DNA of 64,000 nucleotides, from NCBI RefSeq assembly GCF_036327755.1, contig NZ_CP109596.1, positions 5,084,001-5,148,000 of the forward strand, written 5' to 3'. Made by a program: the position numbers and the translations under genes. The notes under the pieces are model-generated. The model did no database searches. It saw only the letters and a program-made list of their open reading frames with translations, and was not told the origin of the DNA. This DNA is from Nocardia sp. NBC_01503 (GTDB lineage: Bacteria; Actinomycetota; Actinomycetes; Mycobacteriales; Mycobacteriaceae). Of this stretch, positions 35,517 through 43,728 are shown piece by piece; position 1 is the stretch's first letter; every line of letters starts with the position of its first letter.

Positions 35517-36821
35517 CTACGGATGCGCCGCGGCGATCCGCGGCATGACCGCGACCGTGCCCGGGCAGGGCGCGGGGCAGGTGGCCGCCGCCAGCGCGGT
35601 GTGCGGACTGCGGTGCCGCAGCGATCCGATCATCGCGATGACTTGCAGCGCAATGAGAATCGCTCCGTAACCATAGGTGGTGGTCGCCAATCCCAGACTG
35701 CTCTGGCAGAGTCCGGCGATGACGGTCGGCACGCTCAGCGCCAGATAGCAGACCACGTAGATCGCGGTCACCACCTCGGCCCGATTCTCCGCCGGTGACA
35801 ACCCGGTCAGCATGCGCAGCGCACCCGAAAACGAAGGCCCGAAACCGATTCCGGCGATAACACTGGCCGCGAAGAAGATCGCGGCGGAGTGCGTGGCCAC
35901 GCCCAGCATGGCCACCGAGACGCCGATCACGAGCAGTACCGGACCCCGCCCCAACGCCTGATCGATGGTCCAGTCCCGGGCGAGTAGCGCGGTGACGGCC
36001 GAGGTCCCCTGTAGTGCGACCACCACCAATCCACCCGCCAGCGGGCTGTTCAGATGGAACTGCACCCGCATGAGCGCACTGCCGAGCGACAGGTACAGCC
36101 CGCCCAGCGCCCAGGTCGCGATGATGGACGGCATCATCGTGCGGAATGCGGCCCGAACCTGCGGTGGGACGGCGAATTTCGGCACCAGCGAGGCCAATGC
36201 GCGCCCGTCGGGCGTCACCGTCTCCGGAATCAGCAGCACGCCGATGCTGATCGCCACGAACGCCGCGACCAGCAGCCAGTACACCAGTTTGGTCGGTGCG
36301 GGCGCGTACGCCATCAGCAGGCCGGAACTGATCGCCCCCAGCGCCAGACCCCCGGCCGAGGCCGCATTGGTCATCAGCGCGCCCAGTCGGGATTCGGCGG
36401 GTTGCAGGTCGATGAGCGTGGCGCTGATCGCGCCGGTGGCCAGTCCGGTGGCGATCCCCTGCACCGCGCGGGCGGCGAAAAGTCAAGTCACCGAGTGTGC
36501 TTCGGCGAAGGTCAGGGTCCCCGCCAGCTCCAGCAGGACGGCGGCGATGAGCACGGGTCGCCGCCCGATATGGTCCGAGAGTGATCCGGCGAACAGCAGT
36601 GTCACCAGCAGTGCGAGGGTATTGACCGCGTATACGCCCGTCGAGACCAGCGGCGAGAAGTGCCACATCTGCTGGTACACCGGATACATGGGCGAGGGCG
36701 CGGCGGAGGCGAAGAGCAGCAGCGCCAGCGCCGTGGACAGCAGCCAGAACGCCGAGGATCGCGAGATCCGGTAGGGCGCTGTGGTTTTCGTGGCGCGGGT
36801 CGTTTCGGGAAGGTCCCGCAT
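35517..36821 (-). pseudogene. MFS transporter gene broken by one in-frame stop
   Basis: A 434-codon MFS frame with about 12 hydrophobic segments and motif A (GSLSDHIGRRP) is interrupted once by TGA at 36485-36483. Both halves are in the same frame: SVT before the stop and LFAARAVQGIATG after. Relatives usually have a tryptophan there, so a TGG-to-TGA change would explain it. An internal GTG at 36464 could give a 315-residue fragment lacking the first helices. It ends 3 bases from the preceding convergent gene. Confidence 0.75.
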
Positions 36822-37004
36822 GGTCTCAGGCTCCCGGACTTCCGGTGGTTGGGAAGCCCCCGGCCGGATCGGCCGGGATCGCGGCGGGGACATCACGGGT
36901 GTATCGGAGACTCACCGCTCCAGCGTGAAAGTCGCGGTGCGCGCGATCAATACGTGAATCCCGCCGGATCGGTTAGGCGGGCTTATCGGTCGCGTACCCG
37001 GTGA

Positions 37005-37424
37005 GTGACCGCCGGTACGCCGGGTGACCCGGCCGACCGTAGGATCGGACCGCTCGGTTTGCTGCCGGGGGCGCCCGGCAAGGGGTGCACAGCACTATTG
37101 GTCGAACGGATTCAGGCGATTCGGCGGATGGCCCCGGGCGGTCACCTGGCCTGGTACGGCAATGTCGGTGGGGCGGCGGAGCTGCGGCTTTCGGATTTCT
37201 TCGGCCATGCCCGGGGTTGGAATGCCCATATCGTGGGCTTCATCAGCCCGGTGCCGGAGGAGACGCTGGGGGAGGATCTCGGCATTCTCGCCGATCTGGT
37301 GGCGGATGGCCGGCTGCGCCCGCATATCGGGCGAACCGACGATTGGATCAGAACGCCGGAGGCCTTCGTTGCGCTGGCGGATCGTTCGCTGCGCGGTAAG
37401 GCGGTGCTGACGCTCGGTCACTGA
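37005..37424 (+). pseudogene. 3' fragment of a zinc-binding/quinone oxidoreductase gene
   Basis: From about 37090 the frame reads ERIQAIRRMAPGGHLAWYGN, then HIVGFI and a final RSLRGKAVLTLGH. This is the end of a medium-chain dehydrogenase/quinone reductase, after the Rossmann core. The N-terminal catalytic domain and the nucleotide-binding fingerprint are absent upstream. The first 28 residues match nothing, so this is a truncated remnant even though the frame is open. Confidence 0.6.
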
Positions 37425-37457
37425 CCCGGGCTCAGGGCCGGCGACCGAGCGTCGAGT

Positions 37458-37697
37458 TCACTTGCGCGAGTGGGTGATCCGGTGGTGTGCCGCCAGCAGG
37501 CGGGGCACCACCAGGTAGACCGCGCTGGGCACCACGACCGCGGTCAGGGCCAGCGCCCGCAGGACGGGCGGCCAGGTCGCGCTGAAGGGGGCCATCACCG
37601 TCATGCCCAGGGCCACCATCGGGAAGATGGCGAGCCAGGTGATCGCGGCGCGGACATGCACCGAGGGGGCTGCGACGGGGGTTGTGGTGACGGTCAT
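37458..37697 (-). CDS. Small two-helix membrane protein
   Basis: A 79-residue protein with two hydrophobic helices (about residues 18-40 and 46-66) and a basic C-terminal tail (HHRITHSRK). CGGAG lies about 7 bases before the ATG. The paired CAACC-N4-GGTTG palindromes just upstream show tight control of its promoter, probably by a TetR-type repressor. The family is not certain; DUF2798-like proteins have this layout. Confidence 0.65.
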   Translation of the reverse strand: MTVTTTPVAAPSVHVRAAITWLAIFPMVALGMTVMAPFSATWPPVLRALALTAVVVPSAVYLVVPRLLAAHHRITHSRK

Positions 37698-37718
37698 TTC
37701 AGACTCCGTTCAAAACTC

Positions 37719-37780
37719 CAACCGTTTGGTTGCAGATGTGAGTAGATCACCTTCCGCACGCGTTTGCAACCATTCGGTTG
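37719..37780 (-). promoter_or_regulatory. Tandem palindromic operators
   Basis: Two copies of CAACC-N4-GGTTG occur, at 37719-37732 and 37767-37780, with centres 48 bases apart. They lie 22 and 70 bases upstream of the start of the small membrane protein gene. Arms and spacing suit a TetR-family dimer. No TetR gene is nearby, so the regulator is encoded elsewhere. Confidence 0.65.
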
Positions 37781-37802
37781 GAGATTCTGTTCCGAGTTCG
37801 CG

Positions 37803-38459
37803 TCAGGCCAGGCGCCCACCACCGTCCACGTGCAGCGTGGTGCCGGTCAAGAAGGGATTCGTCAGTGCCAGCAGGGCCGCCGCGGCGATATCGGCCGGAG
37901 TTCCGATGCGGCGGGCCGGATTTCGCGCCGCCACCGCGGCGAAGAAGGCTTCCTTGGTGGGCCCGTCCCACGCGCCGGAGTCGACGATGCCGGGGGAGAG
38001 GGCATTCACGCGCAGCGGTGCGAGCTCGACGGCCAGGGCCTCGGCGAGGGTGGCGGCGGCCGCATTGGTGGCCGCCATGACAGCCCGTCCGGGCGCGGGG
38101 CGCCAGGCGGCCACGCCGGAGAAGAGCAGCATGGCGCCGCCCGGGCGGAAGCGGTCCGCGAAATGCTTGGCGAGCAGGATCGGGCCGATGACCTTGGCGT
38201 CGAAGGCGCGATGCACCGCATCGCGATCCAATTCGGTGACCGGGCCATTGGCATGGTCCGCGGCGAGCGTCACCAGATAGTCGAGTTCGCCGACGCGTTC
38301 GGCCAGCGCCCGAACGGACTTCTCCTCGGTGAGATCGACTTCGGGACGGCCGACCGAAATCACCTGTGCGCCTTGGTCGGTGGCATCGGCGGCGATTCGC
38401 GCGGCAATGCCGGAGCTCGCGCCGATGATCACCAGGGTCTTGTTGTCGAGTGTTGTCAT
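37803..38459 (-). CDS. SDR-family protein without the Tyr-x3-Lys motif
   Basis: A 218-residue short-chain dehydrogenase fold. The cofactor motif is GASSGIA, and the C-terminal part (NALSPGIVDSGAW, LHVDGGG) is typical. At the catalytic place the sequence is PGRAVMAATNAA, so neither the tyrosine nor the lysine is there. A subfamily with this change exists. It may bind NAD(P) without normal catalysis. ATG 38459 starts the motif-bearing part. It is divergent from the LysR gene, its likely regulator. Confidence 0.8.
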   Translation of the reverse strand: MTTLDNKTLVIIGASSGIAARIAADATDQGAQVISVGRPEVDLTEEKSVRALAERVGELDYLVTLAADHANGPVTELDRDAVHRAFDAKVIGPILLAKHFADRFRPGGAMLLFSGVAAWRPAPGRAVMAATNAAAATLAEALAVELAPLRVNALSPGIVDSGAWDGPTKEAFFAAVAARNPARRIGTPADIAAAALLALTNPFLTGTTLHVDGGGRLA

Positions 38460-38538
38460 ACCCCGATCAGCGCTGCGGCTCGCCGCGATCATCCCGTCGT
38501 GATCTGAGGGTTTTCCATGGAACCCATAGAATTCACGA

Positions 38539-39444
38539 ATGCCAACTCTGCGTGCCCTGGAAGCCCTCGTCGCCGTGGTGGATGCCGGATCGATCACCGA
38601 GGCGGCGGCGCGCCTGCATATGTCCCAGCCCGCGCTCTCGCATCAGCTGGCCGCCCTCGAGCGGGAGATCGGCGCGCCGGTGGTGGAGCGCCTGCCCCGG
38701 GGCGTCCGGCCGACCGCGGTGGGCCGCAGCGTGCTCGCCGATGCCCGGCTGGCGCTGGCCGCCGTGGACCGCGCCGTGGCGGGCGGGCGCGCCACCGCGC
38801 GCGGCGAGGGCGGGCAACTGCGCCTGGCCTGTGCCGAGAGTCTGACCGCCGGATTGCTCGCGCCGGTCCTGCGCGGCTGGCTGCGCCGAAATCCACTGGT
38901 GCGCTTGGCGCTCACCGAGACGACCAGCGCTGACGAACTGGCGCGCCTGATCGATTCCGGAGCGGTCGATCTCGCTATCGGCCCGCGGCCGAGCCGTTGG
39001 ACCGGTGGTACCGAGGTGGTCGGCGTCGAGGAGATCGTGGCCGTACTGCCGCACGATCATCCACTGGCCGATCGTGATCACCTCACGCTCGGGCAACTGC
39101 GCGATCAACCGCTCATCCACTACCACCCCGACAATGGTCTGGCGGGCTGGCTGGACGCACAGGCCGCCCGCCGGGAGGTGGAGTTCACCGTCGCCATGCG
39201 TACCCGCCAGGCCGCCACCGCCGCACAACTGGCCGCCGCCGGTGTCGGCATAGCCCTGGTCCCCACGACGGCCGTGTCCGCCGGACTCCCGGCCGCCCTG
39301 CGTCGCCTGCGACCGGAGCTGAGCCGCGAAATCGTCTGTCTGCTGGGCACTCCCGGCGATCCGCTGGTGCGGGCCTGCACCGCGGCGATACAGCGCCGCG
39401 GCATTTCGATACCCGCGGCGATCGCCACGAAACTGACTCCCTGA
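38539..39444 (+). CDS. LysR-family transcriptional regulator
   Basis: A 301-residue protein. The N-terminal winged helix-turn-helix (residues 1-60) has SITEAAARLHMSQPALSHQL. The effector-binding domain (about 90-295) follows, with the usual alternating strands (GQLRLACAESLTAGLL, DLAIGPRP). It is divergent from the SDR gene across 80 bases, the classic arrangement of a LysR regulator and its target. The effector is unknown. Confidence 0.9.
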   Translation: MPTLRALEALVAVVDAGSITEAAARLHMSQPALSHQLAALEREIGAPVVERLPRGVRPTAVGRSVLADARLALAAVDRAVAGGRATARGEGGQLRLACAESLTAGLLAPVLRGWLRRNPLVRLALTETTSADELARLIDSGAVDLAIGPRPSRWTGGTEVVGVEEIVAVLPHDHPLADRDHLTLGQLRDQPLIHYHPDNGLAGWLDAQAARREVEFTVAMRTRQAATAAQLAAAGVGIALVPTTAVSAGLPAALRRLRPELSREIVCLLGTPGDPLVRACTAAIQRRGISIPAAIATKLTP

Positions 39445-39491
39445 GCCGTGCGGCATGAACTTACGCCCCCGGCGTCCCGGCGCCCGCAACC

Positions 39492-39600
39492 CGGTCATCC
39501 TGGTGCCTGCATCCCGGCGCGCCTTTGGCCGGGATCCATTGAAACCTGGTGGGCCATAACCTGTGTGGAGCCCGGCCAAAGACGCGCCGGGATGACGGGG
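39492..39600. repeat. Dispersed palindromic repeat, copy 4
   Basis: The left arm GGTCATCC...ATCCCGGCGCGCC and GGCCGGGATCCA pairs with the right arm GGAGCCCGGCC...GCGCCGGGATGACGGG. It lies between the LysR gene and the end of the convergent PucR-type gene. It is a slightly diverged, longer copy of the element at 511. Confidence 0.7.
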
Positions 39601-39666
39601 TGAGGCCGGTCCGGAAGCGGTGGCCCGAGTTCGGGACTCGGGCCACCGCAGGTGTATGAGACTGTC

Positions 39667-40872
39667 TCAGTGCGCCGTCGCGGGGTCGCCGAGGATGCGG
39701 CGGGCCTCCAGTGCCAGGTGGATTTCGGTGGCGGCGCGGGGTTCGGTGAGGCGGCGGCCGGTGAGTTCGGCTACCCGATTGATGCGGAAGCGCACGGTGT
39801 TCCGGTGGCAGAAGAGGGCGGCCGCTACGGCCGAGACCTCGCCGTCCTCCTCGAACCAGGTGCGCATGGTTTCCAGCAGGACCTCGCGATCGTGTTCTGG
39901 GAGAGCCAGGATCGGACCGAGGATCGAGCGGGCCAGGGCGCTGGAGACCTCGGGGGATCCGGCCACCAGCACCGGAATCAGCGCATCGTCGTAGCCGAGT
40001 ACCTGGTGGGAGCCGGGCTGCGTTGCGGCACAGGCCAATTCGGCCTGCCGTAGTGCTGCCGAGGCGTCGACCAGGGTGCCGAACGTCGAGCTGATCCCGA
40101 CCCGGCCGACGCTGCGTTCGGCGAGCAGCGCCCGCAGTCGGGGTTCGGTGAAACGTGTTGTGAGAGCGATAATTCCGATATGGCTGTCGGCCCGAACCCG
40201 CCAGGCCGAGGAGACTCCGAGCATGGACAGGCCCTTGTCCACCCCGGGGAGTGCCTCCGAGGCCGCGGTGCCGGTGGTGGAGGCGACCACCACATAGGAG
40301 CCCTGTGCGGGAATGCCGAGCGTGCGCGCGAACTCCCATAGTCGGGCCCCGTCCACCTGTCCGGAGAGCAGGGCGTCCAGGGCGGCATCGTGCGCGCGGG
40401 CATCGCGGCGCAGTTGTTCGGCGACCGTCTCCTGATATCCGTCGGTGAGCGCCTGCGAATAGTCGTCGACCAGCTTCCACACATGGGAGGCGATATCGAG
40501 GAGTTCGCGGCTGGCCACGGGATCGTCCCCGGCCATGGCGAGTAGTTCGTCCCAGACCACACCGGAGCCGATGCGGTAGGCGCGCAGTACCGCGGGGAGC
40601 GGGACACCGGTTTCGGCTCGGCGATGGCCGGTGCTGCGTGGGGCGGCGATACCCGCTTCGCGGCGTCCGGCCAGATGGCCCAGGATGGATTCGAGGTTGG
40701 CGCGGTTGGCGCGCCGCAGGTCCTCCGGCGTCACCGCGTGCAGACTGCCGTAGACCGGTTCGGCCCGTTCGATTTCCGCTGCTACCCGGTCGACCACATC
40801 GTCGATGCGCTCCAGCAGTGCTGTGCTGGCGCGTGCCACGAACCCTCCGGGCAGGGTGTTCGGGGTGTTCAT
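39667..40872 (-). CDS. PucR/CdaR-family regulator
   Basis: A 401-residue protein. An N-terminal RsbRD-like helical region (about 10-150) is followed by a GGDEF-like middle domain (about 160-270). The C-terminal PucR-type helix-turn-helix shows HRNTVRFRINRVAELTGR near residues 355-375. Such regulators act on catabolic or secondary-metabolite genes. An ATTGT-N8-ACAAT palindrome lies 24 bases before the start and may be its own operator. Confidence 0.88.
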   Translation of the reverse strand: MNTPNTLPGGFVARASTALLERIDDVVDRVAAEIERAEPVYGSLHAVTPEDLRRANRANLESILGHLAGRREAGIAAPRSTGHRRAETGVPLPAVLRAYRIGSGVVWDELLAMAGDDPVASRELLDIASHVWKLVDDYSQALTDGYQETVAEQLRRDARAHDAALDALLSGQVDGARLWEFARTLGIPAQGSYVVVASTTGTAASEALPGVDKGLSMLGVSSAWRVRADSHIGIIALTTRFTEPRLRALLAERSVGRVGISSTFGTLVDASAALRQAELACAATQPGSHQVLGYDDALIPVLVAGSPEVSSALARSILGPILALPEHDREVLLETMRTWFEEDGEVSAVAAALFCHRNTVRFRINRVAELTGRRLTEPRAATEIHLALEARRILGDPATAH

Positions 40873-40895
40873 GGCAAGTGATCGTACCGTCCAGA

Positions 40896-40913
40896 ATTGT
40901 TGCCGTGCACAAT
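40896..40913. promoter_or_regulatory. Possible operator before the PucR-type gene
   Basis: ATTGT and ACAAT arms with an 8-base spacer form an inverted repeat 24 bases upstream of the regulator start. The arms are AT-rich in a GC-rich background, which makes chance less likely. The rest of the 280-base gap to the next gene shows nothing else definite. Confidence 0.4.
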
Positions 40914-41155
40914 ACGGACATAGTTCCGCGATCGATTCGTCCCGATTCAGCGGTTATTCGAGCGTTCTCGGGCATGAGTCACCGAATTGTGCTGTGCGCG
41001 AGCACAGTTCCGCATCGGTCGAGGTTATCTCGGCGGAACGCACCCCGTTTGGTAGGACCATTCGACCGCTAGCGGAGCCCTGCATGTCGTCATTGCGCGT
41101 GTTCCCAAGGGATAGCGCACAATTGGAGTCTCCGCTGTGGGATCAGAGGATTGTT

Positions 41156-41803
41156 ATGAACGCGTACAAAGGGCTGATCACCGCTCTGCTGGCCCTGGGG
41201 GTGGCGGCGGGGTGTTCGACTCATCCGGCGAACCATGCGGCACAGGTGGTTTCGGGGCCGTCGGCGAAGCTGCAGCAAGTGACCGTACCGGTCGGTTCTG
41301 GCCCGGGGCGGTACACCGTGCAGGCCCAGCCCGCGCCGGGCACCTGCCATTTCGGCAAAACCTCTGATGGGCAACCACTTCCGGACCCGGTGTGTACTCC
41401 CGGGGCGACCAACCCGAACGTGACCGCCGCCAATCTGGCCGACACCATCTGCAAGTCCGGCTATACCGCCTCGATTCGGCCGAACTCGAATATCACCGGT
41501 CGCGAGAAGGAGGCGAATATCAAGTCCTACGGCTACACCGGTGATCCGAGGGATGCCGAGTACGACCATCTGATCTCGCTCGAGCTGGGCGGCGACCCGA
41601 ACGATCCGCGCAATCTCTGGGTGGAACCGCCGTCCCCGGACCACAAGGCCGGCGGCGGCACCGCCAATCCCAAGGACCGCGTGGAGAACCAGTTGCACAG
41701 TCTGATCTGCTCCGGCAAGGTCGCGCTCACCGATGCGCAGGGTGCCATCGCCGCGGACTGGACCACGGCACTGGCCGTCATCGGTCATCCCGGCGGGAAG
41801 TGA
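41156..41803 (+). CDS. Lipoprotein with HNH-nuclease-like motif
   Basis: A 215-residue protein with a lipobox (GVAAGC, Cys20), so it is exported and lipid-anchored. The C-terminal half has YDHLISLELGGDPNDPRNLW and KDRVENQLHSLICSG. The first resembles the DH-x-x-x-LxxGG...NLW line of HNH-type nuclease-like proteins found in many bacteria. Two further cysteines may pair. GAGGA precedes ATG 41156. Activity is unproven. Confidence 0.65.
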   Translation: MNAYKGLITALLALGVAAGCSTHPANHAAQVVSGPSAKLQQVTVPVGSGPGRYTVQAQPAPGTCHFGKTSDGQPLPDPVCTPGATNPNVTAANLADTICKSGYTASIRPNSNITGREKEANIKSYGYTGDPRDAEYDHLISLELGGDPNDPRNLWVEPPSPDHKAGGGTANPKDRVENQLHSLICSGKVALTDAQGAIAADWTTALAVIGHPGGK

Positions 41804-41873
41804 CCGCCGTATCGCGCGGGCCCGCCCGCTGAAACCGTGCCTGCGCGCATGATCGCGGGCTTACCATCGACCA

Positions 41874-42527
41874 ATGTCAGCCCCGCGGGGCGCCTCGATG
41901 ATGATCGAAGGTCGGGTCGTCCACAAAGTCTCCAATGCCCTGCAGATCACCTTCCAATCCGGACCGGGGGACCCGCTGGCCGTCGGCGTGCAGGGGGCGG
42001 GGGACGGGCTCGGCGGCAAGATGGCCGTACTCTTCGGATTCAAGAACGGGGGGACGGGTCGGCACCGGATCACCTATGCCGATGGCTCGGTGGTGTGGGT
42101 GCGGTCCAAAGATAGCGCTCCGACCGTGCTGAGCCGCGAAGACGGCACAGCCATCGGCGCCATCGAGCGTGCCGACACCTCCACGGCGGTGGGGGCCACC
42201 GCCGGAACGCTGCTGCATTTCGTTCCGGCCGACGACCCCAGGACTCCCGAACTCTTCCGGCTGCGGATTCTCGATCGCATGGGTGCGGAGTTCGGCCGCC
42301 TCGATGTGGTGCGCACCGCGGGTGGTTGGACGCTCGGGCAGATCGCGAACGATCTGAACGAGACCTATATCTGGTGGGATCGCGCCGGGCAGCCGCTGGC
42401 CACGCCCATTCTCGGCACCCGGCTGATGCTGCGGCGCGCCCCGGACGCCACCGAACGCGATGTGCTGCTCGGGGCGTGCGTGGACATCACCCTCGGGCTG
42501 CGACCGTATGTCACAGCCATGAAGTGA
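41874..42527 (+). CDS. Hypothetical beta-rich protein
   Basis: A 217-residue protein without signal peptide or membrane segment. It reads as repeated beta-hairpins (RITYADGSVVWVRSKD, FRLRILDRMGAEFGRLDVV, TYIWWDRAGQPLATPIL), perhaps a barrel of the kind seen in LURP-like (scramblase-fold) proteins. ATG 41874 opens it; later ATGs at MMIEG are possible. No function is assigned. Confidence 0.5.
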   Translation: MSAPRGASMMIEGRVVHKVSNALQITFQSGPGDPLAVGVQGAGDGLGGKMAVLFGFKNGGTGRHRITYADGSVVWVRSKDSAPTVLSREDGTAIGAIERADTSTAVGATAGTLLHFVPADDPRTPELFRLRILDRMGAEFGRLDVVRTAGGWTLGQIANDLNETYIWWDRAGQPLATPILGTRLMLRRAPDATERDVLLGACVDITLGLRPYVTAMK

Positions 42528-42545
42528 AAACTATTACGGCACAGT

Positions 42546-43559
42546 TCAATCCGAGACTTTGATACTCAACTTCCCGAGGTTCGTCCCGGTCAGCAGACCC
42601 TGGAACGCGGAGACCGCGTTGTCCAGGCCGTCCACCACATCCTCGAGATAGGTGAGCCGCCCCTGCGCGATCCAGCCCGCGACATCGGGATGGAACTCGC
42701 CGAACTGGTCCAGGAATTCGGTCTGGATGAAACCGCGCACGGTCAGGCTCTTGCGCAGAATCAGCGACATGAGCAGGCCCATGCGATCCGGGCCGGGCGG
42801 CAGTTCGGTGTCGTTGTACGAGGCGACCAGGCCGCAGACCGGGACGCGGGCGAATTTGTTGAGGCGCGGCAGCACCGCGTCGAGCACCGCGCCGCCGACA
42901 TTCTCGAAGTAGACGTCGATACCGTCCGGGGTCGCGGCGGCCAATTGTTCGGCGAAATCCGGTGCGCGATGGTCGATGGCGGCATCGAAGCCGAACTTCT
43001 CGCGCAGCAGCGCCACCTTGCGCGGGCCACCGGCGATGCCGACCGCGCGAGCGCCCTTGATCTTCGCGATCTGACCGACCGTCGCGCCGACCGGACCGGT
43101 GGCGGCGGCGACCACGACGGTCTCACCCGGTGCGGGCCGACCGATGGTGAGTAGGCCCGAGTACGCGGTGAAGCCCGGCATGCCGAGTACGCCCAGTGCG
43201 GTGGTGAGCGGTGCGGCGGCGGGATCGAGCTTGCGCAGATACCGTGTGTACTCGACCGAATGCGTCTGCCAGCCGCCGTACCCCAGTACCACATCACCCG
43301 GCCGCAGCGCCGGATCGTCGGCTTCGATGACCCGTGAAACCGTTGCCCCGCACATGGTTTCGTCGATCTCCACGGGCGGTGCATATGAGGGCGCGTCACT
43401 CATGCGGCCGCGCATATACGGATCCAGCGACAGGTACAGCGTCTGCAACGACGCCTGTCCCGGCCCGGGTGGCTCCAACTCCATCGTCTCGGTCCGGAAG
43501 TTCTCCGGCTGCGGCATACCCGTGGGACGCGATGCCAGCACGATGCGAGTGCTCTTCAT
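42546..43559 (-). CDS. NADP-dependent oxidoreductase (leukotriene B4/curcumin reductase type)
   Basis: A 337-residue medium-chain reductase without zinc ligands. The N-terminal segment YLSLDPYMRGRM and the nucleotide fingerprint AATGPVGATVGQIAK are typical of double-bond reductases of the YncB/PTGR group. A later YFENVGGAVLDAVL segment is also diagnostic. It would reduce alkenals or alkenones using NADPH. ATG 43559 is chosen by family length. Confidence 0.9.
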   Translation of the reverse strand: MKSTRIVLASRPTGMPQPENFRTETMELEPPGPGQASLQTLYLSLDPYMRGRMSDAPSYAPPVEIDETMCGATVSRVIEADDPALRPGDVVLGYGGWQTHSVEYTRYLRKLDPAAAPLTTALGVLGMPGFTAYSGLLTIGRPAPGETVVVAAATGPVGATVGQIAKIKGARAVGIAGGPRKVALLREKFGFDAAIDHRAPDFAEQLAAATPDGIDVYFENVGGAVLDAVLPRLNKFARVPVCGLVASYNDTELPPGPDRMGLLMSLILRKSLTVRGFIQTEFLDQFGEFHPDVAGWIAQGRLTYLEDVVDGLDNAVSAFQGLLTGTNLGKLSIKVSD

Positions 43560-43728
43560 CGGCACGACCTTTCGATGGGCGACGGCCTCATTGTGGAACA
43601 TGACCGCCCACGCCGACCCGGATTGGAAGGCGTGTCCCGCTCAGCGAGTCCCGCGCTGTCGGTCCGATGCCGGGGGCGCGGCGCGCCAGGTGTCGAAACC
43701 GGTCATGATGTGACCGCGGCGTAGACGG

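Noticed and set aside
36483..36485. TGA in the MFS gene as a selenocysteine codon
   Set aside because: Transporters of this kind are not selenoproteins, no SECIS-like hairpin follows, and tryptophan is the expected residue.
39658..39668. GAGACTGTCTC as another site of the GntR palindrome
   Set aside because: The half-sites are in a different order and spacing, and it lies at the 3' end of the PucR-type gene rather than in a promoter.
41861..42316. Minus-strand frames opposite the hypothetical gene at 41874
   Set aside because: They are short, overlap the better plus-strand frame and show no initiation signals.
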